64,000 nt of DNA from Vanrija pseudolonga (Eukaryota; Basidiomycota; Tremellomycetes; Trichosporonales; Trichosporonaceae), in contig NC_085852.1 in assembly GCF_020906515.1 (NCBI RefSeq), positions 1,488,001-1,552,000 on the forward strand, read 5' to 3'. The notes under the pieces are model-generated. The model had not been told where the DNA came from. It did no database searches and was given only the letters and a program-made list of their open reading frames with translations. This document shows positions 11,440 through 23,041 of the stretch, piece by piece. A program made the position numbers and the translations under genes. Position 1 is the first letter of the stretch; every line of letters starts with the position of its first letter.

Positions 11440-14266
11440 ATGTCTGGTGAGTAACAAGGCTCACTCCACCTGGAGCTCGCTGACGTTCTACACCAGACGT
11501 CGACAGCCCGGTGAAGGTGCCTACCAAGGCGAGGAGGCGGATCGTAGAGTCGGACGACGAAGACGAAGCCCCAGCTAGCAAGGCCGGAGCGTCGCCGTCC
11601 AAGAAGGAAGCCAAGGGTAATGATCTGGGATTTGAGTTACTGGCTAACCCTTCTCAGTGTCTTCTCCTCCTGCGAAGAAGCCCAAGATCGAGGAGAAGCC
11701 GGCCAAGAAGCCAGCCCCCGCCGGCCCATCGAAGAATGGCAAGCCTCTCGCGTCCATTTTCGCCAAGCCGGTTCCAAAGGCTAAGGAAGAAGATACCGAC
11801 GACTACAAGGACCGCGCGGTGGAGGAGGAAGGTGAAGATGAGATTAGCGACGAGGAGGAGCAGGAGCAGGAGGAGAAGGCCGCCGTTAAGCTGTGAGCTC
11901 ATTGCATCGCTACGTGGAGCTGACAACTCAGTGCCTCTATCTTCACCAAGGACTACAGATCTGCGCCTCCCGACAAGGCATGGAAGGAGGGTGAACCGTG
12001 AGCTGCCACTCTCATTGACACGAACTGACCACCCCAGCCTTCCGTACTCTGTCCTCGTAACCGCATTCGAGAAGATTGAGGCGACGACCAAGCGCCTTGA
12101 GATCTTGGGTATCCTCACGCGCTTCCTCCTCATGGTGGCGAAGCGTGAGAAGACCACTGATGCCAAGAGCTCCAACCTTTTGAAGGCGGTGTACCTCTGC
12201 ATCAACAGGGTAGGCGCTATTGTCCGGCCGAAGCTGACCATCTCAGCTGTGCCCAGACTACGAAGGCACCGAGCTGGGTATCGGCGAGTCCCTCCTCGTC
12301 AAGGCTATCGCCGAGAGTACTGGTCGCAACATTGCCAAGATTAAGGAGGACCTCAGGAAGGAGGGTGACTTGGGCAAGGTTGCAATGGTGGGTGGTATGA
12401 TGATAGCAGGTACTGACCCGCTCTCAGCTGTCGCGCAACACTCAGCCGACAATGTTCAAGCCCAAGCCCCTCACCGTGCCGTCGGTCTTCCAGAGCCTCA
12501 CGGACATTGCCAAGACGTCGGGCAACAACGTACGTCGAATTCAGACCATGACAAAGGCTAACGCGGCAGTCGCAAACCCGCAAGGTCGGCATCATCAAGA
12601 AGCTCCTCGCAGCCTGCCAAGGAAATGAAGCCAAATTCATCATCCGCAGTCTGGAAGGCAAGCTTCGTATCGGTCTCGCCGAAAGGTCACTGGTTGTGGC
12701 CCTCGCTCATGCCATTGTGTTGAAGAACCTGGGTGTGTGGCTGGGATTTCCTGTGATTGTTAGCTAACCACGCCCAGGTGATAAGAAGATCTCACCAGAG
12801 ATGCTCACCCAGAAGCTGGAGGAGGGAGCGGAGATTGTCAAGGGCGTTTACAGGTGAGCAATAATGCCCAATCGCCCGCTAACTTCAAGTGAACTGCCAA
12901 ACTACGACCTCATTGTCCCCGCACTGCTGGAGGCCGGCGTTGAGGGCCTTCGTGAACGGTGCAAGCTCACCCCCGGAGTGCCCCTCAAGCCCATGCTTGC
13001 CAAGCCAACCAAGGCTATCGGCGAGGTTCTGGACCGCTTCGAGGGCAAGGAGTTCACCTGCGAGTACAAGTACGACGGCGAACGCGCCCAGGTGCATCTG
13101 TTGGAGGACGGTAGTATCGCTGTGTTCAGTCGCAACTCGGAGAACATGAGTGCGAAGTATCCTGATCTTGTTGAGCAGATTCCGAGGGTGGGTGCGAATG
13201 CATTGGGAAGTGACTTACACCACAGTGTATCAAGCCTGGCGTCAAGTCATTTGTCATCGACTCGGAGGCGGTTGCCTTTGACCTCGAGACAAAGAAGCTC
13301 CTCCCCTTCCAGGACCTGAGCAGGAGGAAGAGGAAGGATGTTCGTACCGAGGACATTACCGTCCGAGTCCACCTGTTCGCGTTCGACCTGTTGTATCTCA
13401 ATGGCGAGGTGAGTGGCGCGATTGCGTGTTCACCTAACAACTGCAGAGCCTTCTCCACATGGAGCTTCGGGAGCGGCGAAACCTACTGCTTGAACACTTC
13501 CAGCCAGTCGAGGGCGAGTTCGGCTTTGCCAAGTCATCAGACGGCACGTCATCCGAGGACATTGCGGCGTTCCTCGAGGAGAGTGTCAAGGATGGCTGTG
13601 AGGGTCTCATGGTCAAGCTACTCGCGACAGAGGCATCAAACTACGAGCCGAGTCGGCGCAGTATCAACTGGTTGAAGGTGGGTTCTCTTTGGCATCGCTT
13701 CTGACCCGCACAGCTGAAGAAGGACTACCTCTCCGGCGTGGGTGACTCATTGGACCTGGTCGTCGTCGGTGCCTACTACGGCAAGGGCAAGCGTACCAAC
13801 GTGTACGGCGCGTTCCTCCTCGCGTGCTACGATCCCGACTCGGAGAACCTGCAGACCATTTGCAAGATTGGCACTGGCTTCTCCGAGGAGAAGCTGGCCG
13901 AGTTCTACAACGAGCTGCACCCGCTGGAACTGTCTGGTGGCCCACGAAACGACATTGAGATTGGTGGCGCCAAGCCCGACGTGTGGTTCGAGCCCAAGGT
14001 GGTGTGGGAGGTGCTCACTGCCGACCTGAGTCTGAGTCCAGTGTACACTGCGGCGCACGGAATTGTGAGTTGCTCATCACTGCCATCCATCTAATGCCCA
14101 GGTCGAGAGCCGCGGCATCTCGCTCCGCTTCCCACGATTCATCAAGGTGCGCGACGACAAGGGACCGGACGAGGCGACGTCGGCAGAGCAGGTGGCCGAG
14201 TTCTACCAGCGGCAGGCGACTGCGGCTGGCAAGAGCCGTGGGGGCAACGTGGACGACTTCTGGTAG
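11440..14266 (+). CDS. CDC9: ATP-dependent DNA ligase I
   Basis: About 14 short exons encode a replicative DNA ligase that seals Okazaki fragments and repair nicks in the nucleus. The first coding exon is seven bases (ATGTCTG, 11440-11446), joining to [17 protein letters not shown] Lys/Glu-rich tail includes [11 protein letters not shown], possibly a degenerate PCNA-binding box. The DNA-binding domain shows [12 protein letters not shown] and [16 protein letters not shown]. The adenylation motif [12 protein letters not shown] (near 13060) carries the catalytic Lys. The nucleotidyltransferase and OB-fold parts follow ([45 protein letters not shown]). The protein ends at DDFW and the TAG at 14264. 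The family call is certain; some exon edges are approximate. Confidence 0.95.
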
Positions 14267-14326
14267 CGCAGTGTACATTTTAGCGAATCATGTGTTTGCA
14301 TACGGTAACCTGGAACAACATCAAGG

Positions 14327-16102
14327 CTAGTACACCCAGAACCTGAGCGACCTCGAGTCTTCGTCCTTCTCGCCTCTCTTTGCCTTCTCCTCCCTAATTC
14401 TGTCGACGCGCCGGAACAAGAAGTAGATGATGATAAACAGAAGTGTCGACCCTACCATCGCGCCGAGGTAGACCTTGGCACCGATGCGCCAGTTGGGCGC
14501 CTCGGATGCCGGGAAGGCAGCGATGGGGAGGAACGCGTTCTGGATATAGCTGAAGACTGTGCCGGTGGCGAACAGGATTGTGCGCACCTCTGGCTCGTCC
14601 TGGAGGTATCCCGAGCCCCACGCGGCGAGGATCATGGTAGCCGCGGCGCCACAGTAGTTGAGGTACCATCCCGCCATGTAAGTGTGGCGGTTGGCCGGGC
14701 GGATGACGAGAATGACCTCCGACGCAATGTTGATTGCCGCGTGGACCAGGAGCCACGGCAGCCGCTTGCCTGTCAAATCTGACGCGAAGGTAAGCAGCAG
14801 CTGGGTGACGAGCTGCAGCGCCTGTCCTATAATAGGGAGGTAGTTTAACATAGCGACACTGTAGCGCGCGTGGCCGTTGGGCAGCTTGAGAGACTTGAGC
14901 CACAGGTTGTAGTAGTTTGCCGGGGTGGTGTTTCCGCCCCACGACCAGGCGACTGCACGAGCGAGAGTCAGCGAGTGAGCGAGCGAGCGCGGCGAGTGAG
15001 CGAGCGAGCGCGGCAGCGGGGGCAGCCAAGCCCAAGCAGACTCACGTGCGATAAGCCACAGAGGCCAGAAAGTCAGCGCGCGGAGGAAGGTCTTGCCCGT
15101 GATCCCGCGCTGCGGGGCGCGGTGCACGCGCCTATTCCGCGCGAGGGCAATCTTGATCTGCTTGTCGCCGAGGTACCACCGCGCCAAGGGGTTCGGGCGC
15201 TCGGGGTATCCTGGGAGGCAGAAAAAGGCGAGGAGCGCGATGAAGATGGTCATGACGCCGTTGACGATGAATGCCCAGCGCCAGCCCGAGCGGCCGAGCG
15301 CGTTCTCGAGGTTGGTGCTGAGCGCGCCTTGGAGCGCGCCGGACAGCATCGCGCCGACGGGCTGCGCGCAGTTGAACAGCGCCATGCGGAAGGCGACCTC
15401 GTGGGGCAGGTACCACTGGGATATGAGCGTGATGTAGCCTGGCCACGCGGAGCCTTCGGCTAAGCCGATGAGGAAGCGCAGCCCGTAGACCGTCTTGTAG
15501 TTCTGCGCCGTGGACAGCGTGCACGTGAGCACGCCCCACACCAGCTCGCATCCCGGCAGCCAGACTGAGGGGCCGAAGTGCGAGATTAGCACACAGGAAG
15601 GGTACAGCATCACGATGTACCCTGCGTTGAAGAGCGTCGTGAAGTAGTTGTACTGCGCGAGCACGCGGGCGTCAGCGAGCGTGCGGCGTGCGAGGAGCCG
15701 GAGCCAGCGCAGCGGCGCGGCACGAGTGCCACATGCCGTGCCACTCACCTGGTTGCCCACGATATGGATCTCCTCCTTCATCCCCGACACATAGGCATTG
15801 GACTGCCATCAGCCACACCCCCGAACCGTGTCAACTCACAATGTTGGTCTGGTCGAGGTACTTGAACACGTACGACAGCCACCCGATGGAGATGAAGACG
15901 AGGTCGAGGCGCCACACCTGGGCGTGTCAGCGTGCCCTCCAGCCCAACGTACAAAGTTGCGCTCGGCGCGCTTCTCCTCGGCGCTGAGATCGTCGTAGCT
16001 CTCGAGCACGGGCGTGATGTCCACGTCCGCCCCCTGGGCGAGGGACGACTTTTTCGACTCCTCGCGCTGGAGCGCGAGGGCGTGCTGTTTCTCCGTCGAC
16101 AT
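14327..16102 (-). CDS. MFS transporter of the allantoate/anion:cation symporter type (Dal5-like)
   Basis: Exons join MSTEKQHALALQREES...ERNF to VWRLDLVFISIGWLSYVFKY, to SNAYVSGMKEEIHIVGNQ, to YNYFTTLFNAGYIVMLYPSC, then after a longer intron near 14956-15045 to VAWSWGGNTTPANYYNLWLK. Many hydrophobic helices are visible, consistent with 12. Motifs RFLIGLAEGSAWPGYITLIS and LDQTNI are typical of the fungal allantoate permease group (Dal5, Fen2, Vht1, Tna1). The likely site is the plasma membrane; the substrate (allantoate, a vitamin or another organic anion) cannot be decided. Uricase, an earlier step of purine use, lies 6 kb away, but this does not prove a link. It is convergent with CDC9 (60 bases). 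Confidence 0.85.
14971..15012. repeat. Two tandem 21-bp repeats inside an MFS intron
   Basis: A 21-base unit beginning GCGAGTGAGCGAGCG is present twice in tandem (14971-14991 and 14992-15012). It lengthens this intron beyond its neighbours. Confidence 0.85.
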
Positions 16103-16650
16103 GGTGTATGGGGCGGGCGTACATCCGGCGCCGAGGGCCGTTATATCATCGCTGGGCTCACCGTCGCCAGCCAGCGTCCCACGCTAGTATCGACAACCAG
16201 ATTGCCGTATGGAATGGCATCATCGTCGCCATCGCCGTCTGGGCCTCCGCTGACGCCATCGTCGTGCGCGAGCTCACCATCGCGCGTTGACACGGCTGTG
16301 CGGGAGGGAGGGAGGTACAGGAACCGCTAATTCTCTGCGGCATGGGCGGACACGGACTCGGCGCCGATCCGGGCCTGCGGCGAAGCGCGCACGCACGCCC
16401 ACATACCGGCCAATCACCGATGTCGCGCTCGCTTTGAGCTCGCGGAACCGTCCGCACGAGGAGGCGATGGAGACACCATGACGTGCTGCCTGCCTTAGTG
16501 CGCAGTGAGTCTGTGGCTAATTTCGGCGACTAGCATGATAAGCCAGGGGAGCCGGCCATTACGCCATCAGTGGCACCACGTCCATCTTTGTACAACATAC
16601 ACTCTAGATTCTCCGTGTGTGTGTGTGCATGCGCGCGCGCACGCGCGCAC
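16103..16650. other. Intergenic region upstream of the MFS gene
   Basis: This 548-base region holds the MFS promoter and the 3' end of the monooxygenase gene. One TGATAAG (16536-16542) resembles a GATA-factor site, which would suit nitrogen regulation. The last 36 bases are the alternating purine-pyrimidine tract described separately. No gene was seen. Confidence 0.6.
16615..16650. repeat. Alternating purine-pyrimidine tract (GT)n-(GC)n
   Basis: Thirty-six bases alternate purine and pyrimidine without a break: GT repeats, then GCAT, then GC repeats with one AC step. The tract ends at the base next to the stop codon of the monooxygenase gene (TCA on + at 16651-16653), so it would form the start of its 3' UTR. 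Confidence 0.9.
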
Positions 16651-18282
16651 TCAGTACCCCAGCACCTTTTTCCGCGTCTTGAGCGCGTCGCGCCGCGCCT
16701 CGCGGATATGGTCGGGGATGCGCGTCCACCCGTGGTTTGGTCCGCCAGTTTCCCCGCCCTGAGAGGTCAGCTTGGCACTCGCACGGCCGCACCCACCTCG
16801 CCGATGGCCAGCAGCCAGTTGTCCATGTTGATGTACTCTTGCGGGTAGCCAATGTTGATGTCGCGTGGGTCGGACGACGCCTTGCGCAGCGCCGGGAGAG
16901 GCGGCACCTCGCCGTGGGCAAACGAGTAGGCTACCAGCCGGGCCGTGATCTCGCCGAGGGGAAACGGGTTGACGAGGTAGTCTGGGCATGGCGTGAGTGG
17001 TGCGAGGTAGCATACAGAGACACCACTTACGCAGGTTGATCAATGCCAGCGTCGGGTCGGGTGCGTAGAACGTCTCGCTCGGGTCCAGGTTGGTGATTGT
17101 CTTGCCGCCCGCCTTGGGGATGCCCTGCTCCTTCTCTGCGGGCGAGAGGGCGTCAGTCACTGGCTGCGAGGCGAATGGCTCCTGCTCATGGCAGAAGGGG
17201 TACGAGAAGAGGTAGCCCGTGGCGTAGAAAATAACGTCGACACCGGTGACCTTCTGGCCGTCGATGAGATGGAGCACATCCCCATTGATGTGGTCAATCT
17301 GCGACACGACATTGATCTCCTTTGCCCATTCCAGGTCGTCGTCCCACGTTGGCTTCTTGGGGTCCACGAGGCCGTGGATGCTCTGGTAGATCCTGCGGGT
17401 CACCTTCTCGCCCTTGAGCCGCTTCTGATGGTCGACAACTGCCAGCTCGCGCGCAATGTCCGAGCCGGACGACTTGGATCCGACCACCAGCACATTCTTC
17501 CCCTCGTACTGGAACGGATTGCGCCACCACCGGCTGTGGAACACCTTGCCGGTGAACCCGTCCAGCCCGCGCACGCGCGGGATGTACGGCTCGTTGTAGT
17601 GCCCGTTGGAGACGATGACGTGCGACACGCGCTCGCTGTGGCGCAAACGCGTGATCGTGTTCTCTGTCACAACCGTCCACTTCTCTGCTGGGTCGGACGT
17701 CCCGGGCGTGTGGTACACTGCCAGGACGCGGTGCTGGAACTGGATAACATCGTTTAATCTGGAGTCAGCGTTACCATGTCAGCACACCCACCCCTTCGCC
17801 GCGGCATAGTCTTGCAGGTAGTGCTTGACCTGATAGTGCCATGGGAACTGGGGCGTGTCCTCGGGGAAAGGGTACTCGTGGAAGGCCATTCTGGGGTCAG
17901 CAACGCGGCGTCTGGCGGCAAACCTTACACTTCCTTGGGAAGGTTGGTCCGCAAGCGGTCATACACGGCTTGCCGTTAGCGCCGATAAGACAAGGCCTCG
18001 TAGCTCACCCGACGGTCCGTTGCTGCCCTCGGCCTCGAGCTCCTTGTCTGTACGCAGCAGCGGCGTGCCGTTCTTTCGCCACTGGATGTGGATATCGCCT
18101 GGGTGCTCGGCATAGTTCCAGACGCCGCCGGCGGTCGCGCGGCCCTCGTACGCCAAGATCTTGGATGGCGGAATGCCCGCCTCGAGCAGCTGCCGGACGG
18201 TAACGAGGCCCGAGGGCCCGCCAGCGCCGACGACGGCAACGCGCGTGAGCGGTGGTAGGGGGATGGCGGGGGAGTGACGCAT
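16651..18282 (-). CDS. Flavin-containing monooxygenase (FMO / Baeyer-Villiger class B type)
   Basis: The N-terminal FAD-binding Rossmann motif is VAVVGAGGPSGL, followed by GGVWNY. The FMO-type fingerprint appears as FTGKVFHSRWW and the NADPH-binding motif as VLVVGSKSSGSDIA. Exons join NGPS to AVYDRLRTNLPKEV, to MAFHEYPFPEDTPQFPWHYQ, to the long central exon, to DYLVNPFPLGEITARLVAYS, and finally to GGETGGPNHGWTRIP...KKVLGY. Total is roughly 480 residues. Such enzymes oxygenate nitrogen, sulfur or carbonyl groups with NADPH and O2; the substrate is unknown. It is divergent from the GST-kappa-like gene (496 bases). A short AT-rich ATATATAT stretch near 18335 could be its TATA element. Confidence 0.88.
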
Positions 18283-18778
18283 GGCTATCGAGAGTGGGCG
18301 AAGAGGGGCGGGCGGGGCCGGGGGTTGTGGTCAGAAATATATATGTCGGGTCGGAGAGGAGACGCGGCGGGGACCTGGTGACCTGGTGAGATGGCCGTTT
18401 AAGTGCGGCGGCGTTCCACTCTGCAGCGCGCAGCACCCGTGGCCACCTGCCTGCGCGTGCCAAGTCGCAAGGTATTCCAGTTCAGACGACGTTTAGCTCC
18501 TCTGCAATTGGAATGGCGTGGAATGGATTGAGTGAGCTGGGCTCAAATGGTTGCAAGGGTGGGCAGAGCACGCCAGATAACGCGCAGAGAGGCTAACGGC
18601 ACGACGACGACGACGCTGCGATATCGGCGGGGGCGGGGCGGGGGGCGGACCGGGCGACGCCGATGCGCAGAGGCATTACGCCATAGGCATCGACGGCCGG
18701 CGGGGCGGGGCCGCAGTGCAGAGAGATGCACGATACAATGCTAGCAATGCAAGCTGCTGCAACATCACCAGCAGCATC
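18283..18778. other. Bidirectional promoter between FMO and GST-kappa-like genes
   Basis: This 496-base spacer between divergent starts has an ATATATAT element near 18335, placed about 50 bases before the FMO start. GC-rich simple sequence lies near 18620-18650. No coding evidence was found. Confidence 0.6.
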
Positions 18779-19619
18779 ATGTCCGAAGACAAGACGATAA
18801 AGTACGAAATCTTCTACGGTGTGGGTGGAGCAGACGCGTAACAACGCCCCACTCACGCCGCCCAGGTGTCGAGTCCGTGGGCCTGCCTCGGCGCCGGGCA
18901 GGCATACGGCTTTGGACGCAAGTACGGCCTGACGGTGCACCTGCGCCCAATCGTCGTGATTGAGGCCAACGGCGGCATCACGCTCGCAAAACGGCCGCAG
19001 GCGCGGCTCGACTACCATGCTCTGGGTGGGTCGTGGCCCCCCGCCGGCGTAGCTGACGCCAGACCTTCGCCGCACCGCCGACAGGCTCGGCATCCCACTC
19101 GTCTCCAAGCCAAAGTACTACCCGCTCGGCTCGATCCTGATCGCTGCGCAGGCCATCATCCGGGTCCAGCAGGCGCTCGGGCCCGGCGCAAAGGCCATCG
19201 CGTTCAGCTGGGCGATCCAGAACTCGCTCTGGCTCGAAGAGGGCAACGTGTACGATGTCGAGCACCTGCGCTCGCTCGCCCGCCGCGTCGGCTTGGACGA
19301 GGAGCTCGTGCTCTCCGCCGTCGTAGACAACCGCGAGGACAAGTCCGACGCCGGCGTCCGCGAGTGGGAGCGTAACCTCGCAGACGCGGAGGCCCTGGGC
19401 ATGTGAGTAGGCCGGAAGCGAGGGCGAGGGCTACGCTGACTGCGGCAGCTTTGGGTGCGTGTCCGCTGCACCTGCACGTGTCCGAATCGGACGGCTAACG
19501 GCGCACGCAGCACGCCCAACTATGTGGTCAACGGCGAGATATTCTGGGGGCGCGATCGGCTCGACGACGCCGAGGCGAGGATCCAGGAGCTGCTGGCAAA
19601 GGGATACCGGGCTTTGTGA
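18779..19619 (+). CDS. DsbA-like thioredoxin-fold oxidoreductase (GST kappa / 2-hydroxychromene-2-carboxylate isomerase family)
   Basis: The first exon reads MSEDKTIKYEIFYG and joins VSSPWACLGAGQAYGFGRKY. The Ser of SSPW stands where GST-kappa and HCCA isomerases keep their glutathione-activating Ser. The remaining exons carry RLGIPLVSKPKYYPLGS, IAFSWAIQNSLWLEEGNV, LARRVGLDEELVLSAV and the C-terminal TPNYVVNGEIFWGRDRLDD, which is the family's conserved cis-Pro/substrate-loop end. About 230 residues. It probably uses glutathione; the natural substrate is unknown. No mitochondrial or peroxisomal signal is evident. Confidence 0.85.
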
Positions 19620-19978
19620 GCTTGTGAGCCCATCCCCGCTCGCGCGGCGCAGAGGGCTGCTGCGCAGCGGCTCCGTACATGTCTATACTTGGAACATGCC
19701 GTGGACGTCTTGGACCGGTGTCGGTTGCAAGCATGCAGAGTGTGTGCGCGTGTGGGCAAGAAGGGGTATGAGAAGTGCACTTGCTGGTCGGTGCCGTGCG
19801 TGCAGACCGTCGGCGTCGGGCGAGGAGACGGGCATGGCCGAAGCAGATTGTACCCTTGCTTGGGCTTTGTTGTCGCGTCGTCGTCGCGCAGTAATCGCAA
19901 CCGACATTTCAACAAGCTTGCACCGCTGATTCTTCCTTTCACTTCTCTTCTCGCCACTGAGCAGAGTGCACCACCACA
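19620..19978. other. Intergenic region upstream of the GDPD gene
   Basis: This 359-base spacer has a pyrimidine-rich leader just before the next start codon (19930-19975), typical of a 5' UTR. No further feature was recognised. Confidence 0.5.
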
Positions 19979-21509
19979 ATGGCCGAGTCTACCGCTTCAA
20001 AGCCCACTCCCACGCCGTTCCGCGTGCCCAAGGACGTCGAATGCTGGGGTCACCGAGGCGCGTCGGCCTTCCTGCCAGAGAACACGTGGGTATCGGTGGC
20101 GACGGCGACGGCGAGAGCAAGACCAGTGGGCTTGATCCGAGCTTGCTTCGGCCATGCCTACGCTTATCCCCGCCTATACTAACACCTGCAGCCTCGCGAG
20201 CTTCCAGGCCGCGATCAAGGAGGGCGCCGATGGCATCGAGTCGGGTGAGTCACCACGCCCAGAGTCGAGTCCGGCGCTCACACACCCAGACGTCCACATC
20301 ACGTCGGACGGCGTCATTCTCATGTTCCACGACCCGACGCTGGACCGCACCACGACGGGCACGGGCGCCATCAAGACCCAGCCTTGGAAGGACGTTATCG
20401 AGTAGGTGCAGGTGCAGGTGCAGGCGGGCGGGCGGGCGCACAAACGGAAACGATGATGGCCGTTGTGTTGACGACCAACCAGGCATGTGCGCACCAAGAA
20501 GGAGCCAGTGCAGCCGATCCCGCGGTTCGAGGAGCTCATCGACCTCCTCATGAAGGTGAGCTCGCCACCAAGTAGCAGAGCTGACGCCAGCCCGAGAACC
20601 AGCACGTCGTGCTCAACGTGCGTTTCGGTGGCCGGCGCGAGCTCACCCCAGATCGACTGCAAGATGCAGAATGACCCCGAGGAGATGTTCGTGAGTACAC
20701 ACGTGTGTGTAGCAGGCTTGCTGACAGGCAGCCCGCCATGGCGAAGATCATCGAGTGAGTACTCCCCCTCCCCATGGCGCTGACCCCAGGTCCCACGACA
20801 ACTGGGAGACGCTGCTCGCCCCGCGTCTGATCCTCGGCCTCTGGCACCCCGTCTTCATTCGCCCTGCGCTGGCCCACCTCCCCCGCCTCCGCAGGTATCA
20901 CATTGGCTTGTCGCCGTCGCTCGCGCGCACGTACTTCTGGGACTCGTGCGAGGGCTTCTCGCTCAACTTTGCCATGCTCGTCGGCGCCGAGGGCCAGCAG
21001 TTTATCGCTGATGCCCGCGCGGCTGGCAAGGAGATCTGCGTGTGGACCGTCAACGACCCGAACGAGATGCGCACGGCTATCGGATGGGGCATCAAGGCGG
21101 TGCTTACGGACAAGGTGGCCATCTTTATGGAGCTCAAGAACGAGGTGGGTGGAGGCAGTGATGACCGCTCTGACCCGCCAGATCATCCAAGATCCCACCA
21201 AGATCACCATCCCCGGAGTCTACGGCTACCTGTTTGCCTGGTCCAGCTGGCGCTACTACTCCACCACACACGTACTGTTTCGCTTCTTGCTGCCCTTTGT
21301 CCTTCGCTCACGCGGCGGCCCCCTCTTCGTCCCCCCCAAACCCGACACCTTGCGTCTCCAAACTCCAGCTGTGGGTGGAGCGTAGCCAGTTGGACACGAT
21401 GCGCACCGTGTGCTACCAGCCCGGGCCCATTGTCAAGGCCGACCTCTCGGGCTACGAGAGCGTTATCGGTGACGGCTCGGCGGGTCACGAGGTTGTGGCG
21501 GCGGCGTAG
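19979..21509 (+). CDS. Glycerophosphodiester phosphodiesterase family protein
   Basis: About ten exons encode a GDPD-fold protein. Catalytic signatures are CWGHRGASAFLPENT (HRGxxxxxPENT) early on, then GADGIES, DVHITSDGVILMFHDPTLDR and, late, WTVNDPNEMRTAIGWGIKAVLTDK. The second catalytic His is in MFHD. It may hydrolyse glycerophosphodiesters or, like yeast Pgc1, phosphatidylglycerol. A hydrophobic stretch near IPGVYGYLFAWSSWRYYSTT could be a membrane segment. The last intron ends at CTCCAG before LWVERSQLDTMRTVCYQPG. Most introns are under 60 bases, and some internal exons are only 25-45 bases. Family call firm, substrate uncertain. Confidence 0.9.
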
Positions 21510-21738
21510 GCGACTAGCCTCAACACGGCCGTTGTAATGTAGGAGGATAGATGACACTGTACACAGAGTGTGCCCCGATCTACGGGACGCCTGTTAATAG
21601 ACATTATGCAAGAGTAGGAGGAGCATGAGGAGCAAAAGGGAGGGCAGGAGGGTGATCTACCTCAGCCTCCCTCTCCCTAATTAAATAACCCTTCTTCCCA
21701 AATAAAATTCAAAAATTGAAGTCTCCTTCAACCATGAT
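21510..21738. terminator. Spacer with poly-T terminator of the tRNA gene
   Basis: On the minus strand, the first T5 run after the tRNA (AAAAA on + at 21711-21715) lies about 24 bases beyond its 3' end, suiting RNA polymerase III termination. The rest is the GDPD 3' region. Confidence 0.6.
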
Positions 21739-21824
21739 AGGCCACGACGGGGATCGAACCCGCAATCTCATGATTACAACCGTCTTAATCGTAGTCATAC
21801 GCCTTGCCATTGGGCCACGCGACC
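21739..21824 (-). tRNA. tRNA-Arg (anticodon ACG) with a short intron
   Basis: Read on the minus strand, the acceptor halves GGTCGCG and CGTGGCC pair at all seven positions (wobbles included). The D arm carries the A box TGGCCCAATGG. The T arm is GCGGG-TTCGATC-CCCGT, containing the B box GGTTCGATCC. The anticodon stem TATGA/TCATG closes a loop CTACGA..A with anticodon ACG. About 14 extra bases after position 37 form a canonical nuclear tRNA intron. The base after the acceptor stem would be U, an unusual discriminator, so the 3' end may be off by one. Confidence 0.88.
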
Positions 21825-22003
21825 GATGGGAACGGAAAACTGAAGTTGTATATGAATGTGGCAGGAAGGTTGACCAGTGCCGCAAGAGGACTGATCGGCG
21901 CGGTGGTGATGCGCCCCTACTGTCGATCAGTGTGTCCCAGCGCCCTGCCTTTGAACAGACAGACGAGGCTAATGAAACCCAATGCATACGCCACACCCTG
22001 CTT

Positions 22004-23041
22004 CTACTTGCGCGACACGGTCGCCTCGATCAAACCGCTCGGGTCGGGAGCGGGGTAGAAGACCTCCGCGCCGCCCTCGTATCCGAGGCCGTTGTCGAGC
22101 TTGAACGCGCTCAGGTTGACAGGGATGTAGTGCTTGTTCGGGAGCGAGTAGTGGATGTCCTTGACGGCCGGGCAAGAGATGAGCACGCGCTGCGCCGTGT
22201 TGTACAGCGTTGCCTGCACACTCGCGCTCTCGTCGGTCGCGAACACCTCGAGCGTGTCCTTCTTGATCGCCGCTGAGATTGTGGGGAAGTCGAGCGCCTT
22301 GGCGATCTCGCCGACGCCGTCGGGCGTCAGGGGCGTGTTGGGCGGCAGCGGGATGCTGGCGGTGGCTGTTACGCTCGTGGAGAAGAGGCGGTCCTTGACC
22401 TCTGCGCAGCGTTAGCGGGGCATGCTCAAGCAAGAGGGAGCCAGACCCACCAGCCAGCGTCGTCAGCTCGTCGCGCCAGAACTTGTCAAATGCCGACCCG
22501 CTAGTCTTGAGCACGAGCAGGTCCTTGAGCCCGAGCTTGAGGTCGGCGGTCAGGTGGCCCACCTCGCCGCCAACGACGACAGACACGGTCGTCTTCTCGT
22601 CGCCGTCGCGCACAAAGCTCCACTTGTGCTCCTCGCCGTCGACCGCGATCCGGCTCCACTTGTGCGTCGTGAGGTCGATCCACGCCGTGTGGATGTGGTC
22701 GTACCGCGTGACGAAGTGCGCGCCGAGATGAAGCGCGAAGGCCGCCGGGTCGAGCACGTGCGGGCTCGTCTTGGCAAAGTAGTTGACCGTGTTCTTCACC
22801 GTGTCGGTTGGGACGACGACCGAGTTGTCCGCCTTGGTGTATGAGACGTCGATGTCGCCGTCGATCAGGGCTACGAGAGGTTAGCGGGAGCGACGAGGGG
22901 AGGAGAGCTCGACCCACCCCGCACAGTGTACTCGATCACATGGTGCACATCCTTGCCGTCGACCTTGTCGCGCACCACGCGCGCGACGCGCACGAGGTCC
23001 TTGCCGTATCTGTGCGACGAGATGAATCCTGGTTCAGACAT
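22004..23041 (-). CDS. Urate oxidase (uricase)
   Basis: Three exons give about 310 residues, the usual length. The start MSEPGFISSHRYGKDLVRV fits the family N-terminus, where the Lys in YGKDLVR is catalytic. Other signatures are EYTVRALIDGDIDVSYTKAD with the catalytic Thr region NSVVVPTDTVKNTVNYFAK, LGAHFVTRYDHIHTAWIDL, GLKDLLVLKTSGSAF and SCPAVKDIHYSLPNKHY. It oxidises urate to 5-hydroxyisourate in purine breakdown. The frame ends ...EATVSRK, without the SKL-type peroxisomal tripeptide that most fungal uricases carry; no PTS2 is evident either. It is divergent from the HADH gene. Confidence 0.95.
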
